A DNA stretch of 18,478 nucleotides, taken from assembly GCA_002400365.1 (NCBI GenBank), contig DHFK01000102.1:45571-64048 (forward strand), given 5' to 3'. Shown piece by piece: positions 1 to 6,704 of this stretch. The notes under the pieces were generated by a model. It was given only the letters and a program-made list of their open reading frames with translations. It was not told where the DNA came from and searched no databases. This DNA is from Anaerolineales bacterium UBA4826 (lineage in GTDB: Bacteria > Chloroflexota > Anaerolineae > UBA4142). The position numbers and the translations under genes are program-made. Within the stretch, counting starts at the first letter, position 1. Each line of letters starts with the position of its first letter.

Positions 1-1047
<1,047 letters not shown>

Positions 1048-1049
1048 CG

Positions 1050-1110
1050 TATGGCAAATAGGGTATAGCAAGTGACCATTGGAGCCACCGGCTATACTCT
1101 ATATGCCATA
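1050..1110. repeat. Imperfect inverted repeat with heptad texture between hypD and hypE
   Basis: Two 20-bp arms, 1050-1069 and 1091-1110, are inverted copies matching at 18 of 20 positions, separated by 21 bp. Each arm has a rough 7-bp periodicity (atggcaa, atagggt, atagcaa on the left). There is no run of T after the right arm, so it is not a typical terminator. It resembles the other heptad hairpins of the window (9004-9068, 9817-9881, 18424-18461). It lies upstream of the preferred hypE start. Confidence 0.75.
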
Positions 1111-1137
1111 AGCCATCTGCCCTCTTTGAGGAGCCGG

Positions 1138-2199
1138 ATGACTTTGAAAGTTGACTTGGCCGGTCTGCAATGCCCCATCCCCATTAGCGAATATCCGCAC
1201 ATCACGCTCGCGCACGGGGGCGGCGGACGATTGACGCAGATGCTCATCGAGAAAATGTTTCTGCCCTCGTTCGCGAACCCTGCGCTCGAAATGCTGCACG
1301 ACGGCGCGATCCTCGACGTTGACGGCGCGCGGCTGGCATTCTCTACCGACTCGTTCGTCATTCACCCGATCTTTTTCCCCGGCGGCGACATTGGTTCGCT
1401 CGCGGTGCACGGCACCGTCAACGATCTCGCGATGTGCGGCGCGCGACCGCTCGCGCTTGCGTCCGCGCTGATCCTCGAAGAGGGCTTGCCGATGCAAGAC
1501 TTGTGGCGCGTCGTGCAATCCATGCAGCAAGCCGCGCAAAATGTGGGCGTGCCGATTGTCACCGGCGATACCAAAGTGGTGGACCGCGGCAAAGGCGACG
1601 GCGTGTTCATCAACACCGCCGGCATCGGCGTGATTCCCGCCGGAACCCGCGTCGCGCCGACGCGCGCGCAGCCGGGCGACCTCGTGCTCATTAACGGCGC
1701 GATGGCGTTGCATGGCATCGCGATCATGTCCGTGCGCGAAGGGATCACCTTCGAGACCGCGCTGCAAAGCGATTCCGCGCCGCTGCACGACCTGGTCGCG
1801 CGCGTGCTCGCTGTGGCAGGCGATCGCGTGCACGTCCTGCGCGATCCGACGCGCGGCGGACTCGCGAGCGCGCTGAACGAAATCGCCGCGTCGGCAAAGG
1901 TGGGCATTCGTCTCGACGAGGCGCAGATTCCGATTGACGATGCAGTGCGCGGCGCGTGCGAGATCCTCGGACTCGATCCGCTCTACGTCGCGAACGAGGG
2001 CAAGTGTCTCATCTTTGTCGCGCGTGAAATGGCGGACGCGGCGCTTGCGGCAATGCGCGCGCATCCGCTGGGCAAAGACGCGGCAATCATCGGTCAAGTG
2101 GTGGCGGATCATCCGGGCAAGGTGTACTTGCGCAGTCGCATCGGCGGCGTGCGCGTGGTGGATATGCTTAGCGGCGAGCAGTTGCCGCGGATTTGTTGA
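1138..2199 (+). CDS. hypE: HypE, carbamoyl-phosphate-dependent cyanide ligand synthesis protein
   Basis: HypE is an ATP-dependent dehydratase. It converts the thiocarbamate on its C-terminal cysteine to thiocyanate and passes cyanide to iron on the HypC-HypD complex. The 353-residue product has the glycine-rich AIRS-type start (ITLAHGGGGRL, residues about 22-32) and ends in PRIC, the diagnostic C-terminal Cys of HypE, intact here. I prefer the ATG at 1138 because GAGGAG lies at 1128-1133 and because the alternative GTG at 1072 would translate through the inverted repeat 1050-1110. Even from 1138 there are about 20 residues before the family's usual beginning. Translation stops with TGA, so TGA is an ordinary stop codon in this genome. 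The epimerase gene begins 18 bp downstream. Confidence 0.95.
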   Translation: MTLKVDLAGLQCPIPISEYPHITLAHGGGGRLTQMLIEKMFLPSFANPALEMLHDGAILDVDGARLAFSTDSFVIHPIFFPGGDIGSLAVHGTVNDLAMCGARPLALASALILEEGLPMQDLWRVVQSMQQAAQNVGVPIVTGDTKVVDRGKGDGVFINTAGIGVIPAGTRVAPTRAQPGDLVLINGAMALHGIAIMSVREGITFETALQSDSAPLHDLVARVLAVAGDRVHVLRDPTRGGLASALNEIAASAKVGIRLDEAQIPIDDAVRGACEILGLDPLYVANEGKCLIFVAREMADAALAAMRAHPLGKDAAIIGQVVADHPGKVYLRSRIGGVRVVDMLSGEQLPRIC

Positions 2200-2217
2200 G
2201 GTTGGGAAGAGGTCGGC

Positions 2218-3141
2218 ATGAAACGAGTCTTGATTACAGGCGGCACCGGTCTCATCGGACGCGCCCTAGCCAATGACTTGGTTCAGTCTGGATACAAAGT
2301 AATCGTCCTCAGCCGGAACCCAGACCAAGCGCGTGGATTTGCGAACAACGCGCGCGTCGAACGCTGGGATGGTCGAACCGCGCAGGGCTGGGGCGCACTC
2401 GCGAACGGCGCGACCGCCATCGTCAACCTCGCCGGCGAGAGCATCGGCATTCCGCCGGTACCGTGGTGGTTGCCCGGGCGGAAGCAGAGGATTCGCGCTA
2501 GTCGCGTGAACGCGGGGCGCGCGGTGGTCGCAGCGATCAAGGCGGCGACGGAGAAACCGCGCGTCGTGATCCAAGCATCGGGCATCAACTATTACGGCTG
2601 GCGTGGCGATCAGGTCGTCACCGAAAAAGATTCAGCGGGCAACGATTTTGCGGCGCGCGTGTGCGTGGACTGGGAAGCGACTCTCGCGCCAGCGGAATCG
2701 TTGGGGGTTCGCCTGGCGATTCTGCGGACCGCGCCGGTCCTCACCAAGCAAGGCGGCATCCTCTTCTGGCTCGCGTTGCCATTTCGATTGTTCGTCGGCG
2801 GTCCGCTTGGCAATGGCAAGCAGTGGTTTTCGTGGATTCACATTGCCGATCAGGTGCGCGCGATGCGCTTTCTGATCGAAAATGAAAACGCGCGCGGCGT
2901 CTACAACGCGAGCGCGCCTGACCCAAAGACCAATGCGGATTTCGGGCGATTACTGAGCCGCGCGTTAAAGCGACCGTACTGGTTCCCCACACCCGGCTGG
3001 GCGATGCGGCTCGCGTTTGGCGAACTGGGCGACACGCTCTTGCTAGGGAGTCAGCGCGTCGTGCCGCAGCGATTACAGGAAGCCGGTTTCCAATTTCAAT
3101 TCGCCGATGCGGCAAGCGCGTTAGAGGATTTGACGCGGTAG
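2218..3141 (+). CDS. NAD(P)-binding epimerase, TIGR01777 / YfcH (SDR39U1) family
   Basis: This 307-residue protein belongs to the atypical short-chain dehydrogenase family called TIGR01777 (E. coli YfcH, human SDR39U1). Members bind NADP, but their substrate is generally not established. The N-terminal Rossmann motif GGTGLIG is at residues 7-13. NLAGESI (near residue 70), the W-x-x-x-RKQRI-x-x-SR segment, and a YYG motif near residue 126 in the place of the SDR active-site tyrosine are all characteristic. The C-terminal part contains the VVPQRLQEAGFQF motif typical of the family. The ATG at 2218 has a GAAGAGG ribosome site five bases upstream and follows hypE by 18 bp. Co-transcription with hypDE is likely, although no functional link is known. 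Confidence 0.9.
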   Translation: MKRVLITGGTGLIGRALANDLVQSGYKVIVLSRNPDQARGFANNARVERWDGRTAQGWGALANGATAIVNLAGESIGIPPVPWWLPGRKQRIRASRVNAGRAVVAAIKAATEKPRVVIQASGINYYGWRGDQVVTEKDSAGNDFAARVCVDWEATLAPAESLGVRLAILRTAPVLTKQGGILFWLALPFRLFVGGPLGNGKQWFSWIHIADQVRAMRFLIENENARGVYNASAPDPKTNADFGRLLSRALKRPYWFPTPGWAMRLAFGELGDTLLLGSQRVVPQRLQEAGFQFQFADAASALEDLTR

Positions 3142-3153
3142 ACAAGGAGCGAG

Positions 3154-3861
3154 ATGCAAGACAAGTCGTATGCCATCGCCATTGTGGTTGTGCTGGGGAT
3201 TTGTTGCCTAGGGATGTACGTTGCGATCTCCGGGTATCTCAACAGCAATCCCGCTGCGTTGATCGCGTCTCCTCCGCCGATTTCTCAAGCGACCCAGGTT
3301 GTCGTCAATCTTCCGACTGAGACCGCCGCGCCGGTCAAACCGATTCCCACCCAGCCAGGCGCGCCGACCGTCCTGGCGATTCCTTCGCCGCTTGGCGCGT
3401 TCCAGACGATCACTGCCGCGACGACGGTGAGCGTGCCCACCCAACTTCCACCGCCGCGTCCGGTCGCGTCTGCGACGCCCGCCGCCCAACCGGCGGCGCA
3501 ATCATGCGCGGGCTTGCAGTTTTGTTTCAAGGCGGGTCCGCCGGATGCGAATTTAGGTCCGGGTGGATTTGAGTGTCCGCGCAATTACATCTGGGGCATG
3601 GTCACGGACGCGCGCGGCAAGGGCTTGCCGAACATTCGGATTCGTTTCAGAGCGCCGAATGGCGAGTTGGGCGAAACGGTGACAAAGGACAAGCCGGACA
3701 TACCGGGCAAGTACGACGTTCTCGCGCCAAGCGGAACCTTTACGCTCTGGCTGCTCGGACCCAGTGGAGCGCAAGCGAGTCCCCAGGTTCCCGTCTTGGT
3801 TCAGCCGTATGCTGGCTCTGGCAATTGTCTGACGCGAGTTGATTTTGTGCAGCAGCAGTGA
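3154..3861 (+). CDS. Membrane-anchored secreted protein with Pro/Thr-rich linker and Ig-like / carboxypeptidase-regulatory-like domain
   Basis: I do not recognise a named family over the whole length. The 235-residue protein has one hydrophobic segment at about residues 7-27. A low-complexity linker rich in Pro, Thr, Ala and Val follows to about residue 115. The C-terminal domain has four cysteines and a VTDARGKGLPNIRIRF pattern, which resembles the beta-sandwich of carboxypeptidase-regulatory-like and Ig-like adhesion domains. The cysteines next to the membrane segment (GICCLG) do not make a good lipobox, so a transmembrane anchor is more likely than a lipoprotein. The start ATG at 3154 has AAGGAG at 3144-3149. 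The gene sits 12 bp after the epimerase and is followed by a terminator. The architecture resembles the oppositely oriented glycosidase next door. Confidence 0.75.
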   Translation: MQDKSYAIAIVVVLGICCLGMYVAISGYLNSNPAALIASPPPISQATQVVVNLPTETAAPVKPIPTQPGAPTVLAIPSPLGAFQTITAATTVSVPTQLPPPRPVASATPAAQPAAQSCAGLQFCFKAGPPDANLGPGGFECPRNYIWGMVTDARGKGLPNIRIRFRAPNGELGETVTKDKPDIPGKYDVLAPSGTFTLWLLGPSGAQASPQVPVLVQPYAGSGNCLTRVDFVQQQ

Positions 3862-3876
3862 CAAGAATCAAACAAC

Positions 3877-3907
3877 AAACCGAGAGGATTCTTCCCTCTC
3901 GGTTTTT
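3877..3907 (+). terminator. Rho-independent terminator between convergent genes
   Basis: A perfect 11-bp stem pairs 3877-3887 (aaaccgagagg) with 3895-3905, with a 7-nt loop. It runs into a TTTTT tract at 3903-3907, 15 bp after the stop of the plus-strand secreted protein. It lies between two convergent genes and may also help end the minus-strand glycosidase transcript, although the T-run on that strand is weaker. Confidence 0.88.
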
Positions 3908-3937
3908 CATTCGTTTATTCGTTCCCCATTCGTTGAC

Positions 3938-5299
3938 TCATTTCGGCATGGCTTTGATGCGCACGTACGCGCCGCGCGGATCGCCATTCGGCTGTGTAAT
4001 GGACCACCAGTACTCTTCATTGTCCTTGGTCCAGTCCGGGTTTGCCATGTAGATCACGAACATTGCGCCGATCCAGGGCGCCCAATTCTTCTTGGCGTAT
4101 TGGAACGCGGCGACGATGTACTTGGCTTGAGTCTGTTCGTCCACCGCGAACCAGGAGTACGCCGGGTGGATCGGGTCCATCGTCCAGCCGAATTCGAGAA
4201 TCACGATTTGCTTCGCGCTGTCGCCGCGCGCGACCATAACCTTGCGAATATCTTCGACGTGGCGAAAACAGTAGACGCGTCCGGTCACCGGTTCGCCGTT
4301 GTTGTACGCCGGATTCTTTACGACTTCGTCGGGGCTCATTTCGGGCGGCGCTTTGTAACCCGGCGCGTGAACCCCCAGCGCGTCGAAATAGCCCTTGGAA
4401 TTGTTCTTCATCGCGGTGTACATCTGCTCGACGAATCTCACGTCCGGCATGGCTTCGTCGTTGCTCGTCGAGGTCGGCGTCAAGCCCGCGCTGACGACGA
4501 TGATGTTGGGATCAATCGCCTTGAGCGTTGTGTACGATGCCTTTAACAGCGCGGCATATTCCGCCGGATTCGGCGGTCTGCCGCACCACTCGCGCGCCAG
4601 ATTCGGCTCATTCCAAATCTCGTACGCGCGGATGCGCCCTTTGTAGCGCGTGGCAAAGGCAGTCAAAAAGTCGAGCCAGTCCTGCATGTTCTTCGCAGGC
4701 CCCATCTGCTTCTTTTCGGCGTTGAAGCAGCCGGGCGCTGCCCACGCCGGCGCGTTGTCCACGCGCGCGAGAACGTCAATCCCTTTGGCGTTCGCAAAGA
4801 AGACGGCTTGATCGGCGTGACTCCAGTCGTACTTGCCCTTGCCCGCGCCCTCAATGTCGCGCCACGCAAACTGCTGCTTGACCCAGGTGAGTCCGGCGTC
4901 CTTCATCAGGCCCAGGTCGCGGTCGGCGGTTTCGGGGCGCCACCACAGGAACGCTTGCGCGCCGTACTCAGGCGAGTTCATTTTGATTGGCTTGGGTGGA
5001 GGCACCGGCACCGGGGTCGCGGTCGGAACGGGTGTCTCCGTGGGCGGCGCTTTTTTCGTTGGCATTGGCGAGTTCGCGGGCTTGGTTGCCGTCGGCATCG
5101 GTCTCGGCGGTGACGGTGTAAGCGTTGCTGTCGGCGCGAGCGCAAGACTCAGCAAACTGTCGCCCGCGAAATATCCTACCACCAGCACGCCAAGACAGCA
5201 GACCAGCAGAATTCCCAGGGCGGCGATGCCGCCGACGATGACCCAGCGGGTACTCCCGCGCGGTCGTTTGAGTTGTTCGGGGTTTGAGTTTTCTTGCAT
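3938..5299 (-). CDS. Membrane-anchored clan-A (TIM-barrel) glycoside hydrolase
   Basis: The 453-residue product has a short cytoplasmic tail, one transmembrane helix (residues about 19-46), a Thr/Pro-rich linker (about 56-105) and an extracellular catalytic domain (106-453). The barrel contains the YEIWNEPN motif, with E231 as probable acid/base, and ILEFGW, with E369 as probable nucleophile. These are the signatures of retaining clan-A glycosidases such as GH5, GH39 or GH1-like families, but I cannot name the exact family or substrate. I chose the ATG at 5299 (MQENSNPEQ) with an AGGT site just upstream. A longer TTG start at 5341 would fall inside the -10 box, so it cannot be transcribed. 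The enzyme probably hydrolyses polysaccharide at the cell surface. Confidence 0.88.
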   Translation of the reverse strand: MQENSNPEQLKRPRGSTRWVIVGGIAALGILLVCCLGVLVVGYFAGDSLLSLALAPTATLTPSPPRPMPTATKPANSPMPTKKAPPTETPVPTATPVPVPPPKPIKMNSPEYGAQAFLWWRPETADRDLGLMKDAGLTWVKQQFAWRDIEGAGKGKYDWSHADQAVFFANAKGIDVLARVDNAPAWAAPGCFNAEKKQMGPAKNMQDWLDFLTAFATRYKGRIRAYEIWNEPNLAREWCGRPPNPAEYAALLKASYTTLKAIDPNIIVVSAGLTPTSTSNDEAMPDVRFVEQMYTAMKNNSKGYFDALGVHAPGYKAPPEMSPDEVVKNPAYNNGEPVTGRVYCFRHVEDIRKVMVARGDSAKQIVILEFGWTMDPIHPAYSWFAVDEQTQAKYIVAAFQYAKKNWAPWIGAMFVIYMANPDWTKDNEEYWWSITQPNGDPRGAYVRIKAMPK

Positions 5300-5340
5300 G
5301 GCATACCTGCGGGGCAAATTCTCGTCGTCGAGTGGGCGCA

Positions 5341-5369
5341 ATTATAACACGTGTGCCGCGCGCGAACAA
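5341..5369 (-). promoter_or_regulatory. Sigma-70-type promoter of the glycosidase gene
   Basis: On the minus strand TTGTTC (5369-5364) is separated by 17 bp from a perfect TATAAT (5346-5341). Transcription would start near 5334, about 35 nt before the chosen ATG at 5299. Confidence 0.75.
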
Positions 5370-5383
5370 ATCCGCGCGCTCAA

Positions 5384-5412
5384 TTGACAATCCCTTGCGA
5401 CGACTCTATAAT
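5384..5412 (+). promoter_or_regulatory. Perfect consensus sigma-70-type promoter of the MBL-fold hydrolase
   Basis: TTGACA at 5384-5389, a 17-bp spacer and TATAAT at 5407-5412 match the housekeeping consensus exactly. Transcription would start near 5419, giving a leader of only about 13 nt that still contains the AAAGGAG ribosome site at 5421-5427. Confidence 0.85.
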
Positions 5413-5431
5413 CCTGCCTCAAAGGAGCGAT

Positions 5432-6079
5432 ATGATTCTCCAGACACTTGTCGTTGGTCCGCTGGCGGTGAACTGTTACATCGTCGGCGATGAAACGACG
5501 CGCGCAGCAATCGTCATTGATCCGGGCGGCAACGCGCGCGATATTCTCGATACGCTGCGGCGCGAGCAACTCAAGCCGACGGCGATCGTCAACACGCACG
5601 CGCATTTCGATCACCTCCTCGCGTTGAACGAAGTGCGCGCCAAGACCGGTGTGCCGTTCATGCTGCACGCCGATGAAGCCCAGGTTCTGACTAGCGCGCA
5701 GTTGGGAGCGGGAATGTTCGGCTTTGCGATGGCGCAGCCCGCGCCTGCCGATCGTCTATTGCGCGAGGGCGATCACGTCCGCGTCGGTACGCTTGCGTTC
5801 AAGGTCTTGCACACGCCGGGGCATACGCCGGGCGGGCTTTGTCTGTTGAGCGACAAGTGCGTTTTTGTCGGCGATACACTGTTTCGCGGAAGCATCGGTC
5901 GCGCGGATTTGCCGGGCGGCGATTACGCGACGCTGATGCGCTCGATCCGCGATAAACTGCTGACGCTGCCGGACGACACGGTGGTTTATCCGGGACACAT
6001 GGATGCGACGACCATCGGCGAAGAAAGGCAACTCAATCCATTCCTGCGCCCGCTGGCGACAGGACGGTGGGAAGTGTAG
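5432..6079 (+). CDS. MBL-fold hydrolase (hydroxyacylglutathione hydrolase / glyoxalase II-like)
   Basis: This 215-residue protein has the metallo-beta-lactamase fold of the small glyoxalase II-like group, usually annotated as an MBL-fold metallohydrolase. The dinuclear metal site is complete: the THAHFDH motif (H56, H58, D60, H61), the HTPGHTPGG histidine, the GDTLF aspartate and the C-terminal YPGH histidine. The probable role is cytoplasmic thioester hydrolysis, but the substrate is not evident and many paralogues exist in such genomes. The start at 5432 is fixed by AAAGGAG at 5421-5427 and by the promoter just upstream. Translation from an ATG-like codon at 5351 would begin upstream of the promoter. 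The protein is transcribed alone and divergently from the glycosidase. Confidence 0.92.
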   Translation: MILQTLVVGPLAVNCYIVGDETTRAAIVIDPGGNARDILDTLRREQLKPTAIVNTHAHFDHLLALNEVRAKTGVPFMLHADEAQVLTSAQLGAGMFGFAMAQPAPADRLLREGDHVRVGTLAFKVLHTPGHTPGGLCLLSDKCVFVGDTLFRGSIGRADLPGGDYATLMRSIRDKLLTLPDDTVVYPGHMDATTIGEERQLNPFLRPLATGRWEV

Positions 6080-6105
6080 GAGACAAGTTTCCCAACTTGG
6101 CCTAC
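6076..6105. repeat. Hairpin overlapping the MBL hydrolase stop codon
   Basis: GTAGG (6076-6080) pairs with CCTAC (6101-6105), and CAAGTT (6084-6089) pairs with AACTTG (6094-6099), leaving a TCCC loop and a small internal bulge. The structure includes the TAG stop. It has no T-run, so it may be a weak terminator or another member of the dispersed hairpin class. Confidence 0.55.
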
Positions 6106-6113
6106 TATGATTT

Positions 6114-6151
6114 CGTTTCAGATGTTCAGTCTTGACTAAACATACGAAACG
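6114..6151. promoter_or_regulatory. 38-bp dyad, candidate operator of the export operon
   Basis: Two 18-bp half-sites, 6114-6131 (cgtttcagatgttcagtc) and 6134-6151, are inverted repeats matching at 15 of 18 positions around a central TT. The dyad covers the -35 box and most of the spacer of the promoter 6132-6160 and stops 3 bp before the -10. That position would let a bound dimer block RNA polymerase. The first gene downstream encodes a GbsR/MarR-like regulator, so autorepression is the natural reading. Confidence 0.65.
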
Positions 6152-6160
6152 TGCTATAAT
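6132..6160 (+). promoter_or_regulatory. Sigma-70-type promoter of the regulator-exporter operon
   Basis: TTGACT at 6132-6137, a 17-bp spacer and TATAAT at 6155-6160. Transcription would start near 6167, about 27 nt before the regulator start codon. No second comparable promoter is seen before 13441, so this may drive the whole gene set. Confidence 0.85.
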
Positions 6161-6193
6161 CCCAAAACAGAATGAACAGAAAGGAGCGTGGCT

Positions 6194-6682
6194 TTGAAAA
6201 GGGAAGAGAATGGCTCGCGGCGCGCCAAGCTGCACTATGCCGAGGATTTCGGCTTGGCATTTGAACGCGAGGGGTTGCCCCGCATGGCAGGGCGGATTTT
6301 CGGATGGATGCTCGTCGCCGAGACGCCGCACCAGTCCTTTCAGGAACTTGCCGAAGTGCTCCGCGCCAGCAAGGGTTCGATCAGCAACATGACCCGCTAT
6401 CTGACGCAGTTGGGCGTGATCGAGCGGGTGGCGCTGCCCGGGCAGCGCCGCGACTATGTGCGGATCAGACCCAAGTCGTGGCTCTTCTTGCCGGATCAAT
6501 GGATGGAGACCGTAACCTCCATTCACGAACTTGCCGAACGCGGCTTGGAGTTGCTCGAGCAAAAGGAATTGGAAACGCGTGACCGCCTTGAAGAAATGCG
6601 CGATCTCTACGCGTTCTTGGAAGAAGAGTTCCCGGCGTTGTTGGAGCGTTGGGAGAAGAAACACAAGACGCCCGCGCGTTGA
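6194..6682 (+). CDS. GbsR/MarR-like winged-helix transcriptional regulator
   Basis: This 162-residue protein matches GbsR-type MarR-superfamily regulators. The FEREGLPRMAGRIFGWMLV segment is typical of that group, followed by a helix-turn-helix (FQELAEVLRASKGSISNMTRYLTQLGVIERV spans the recognition region, residues about 50-80). A beta wing follows, then a long Glu/Leu-rich C-terminal helix that probably dimerises. The start is decided by the ribosome site AAAGGAG at 6180-6186. A GTG at 6188 is only one base away, so the TTG at 6194, with a 7-nt spacer, is preferred. Relatives commonly sit upstream of ABC exporters. Here the permease starts 22 bp downstream, and a dyad overlaps the promoter, pointing to autoregulation of the transporter operon. 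The inducing ligand is unknown. Confidence 0.85.
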   Translation: MKREENGSRRAKLHYAEDFGLAFEREGLPRMAGRIFGWMLVAETPHQSFQELAEVLRASKGSISNMTRYLTQLGVIERVALPGQRRDYVRIRPKSWLFLPDQWMETVTSIHELAERGLELLEQKELETRDRLEEMRDLYAFLEEEFPALLERWEKKHKTPAR

Positions 6683-6704
6683 TGTCTGTCGGCAAAGGTA
6701 ATTT

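Noticed and set aside
1099..2112. Long minus-strand open frame of 337 codons opposite hypE
   Set aside because: It is an antisense shadow caused by high GC. The protein is Arg/His-rich without family motifs, while hypE on the other strand is unmistakable.
3839..4546. Plus-strand open frame of 235 codons opposite the glycosidase
   Set aside because: It begins before the terminator 3877-3907 and is antisense to a gene with clear catalytic motifs.
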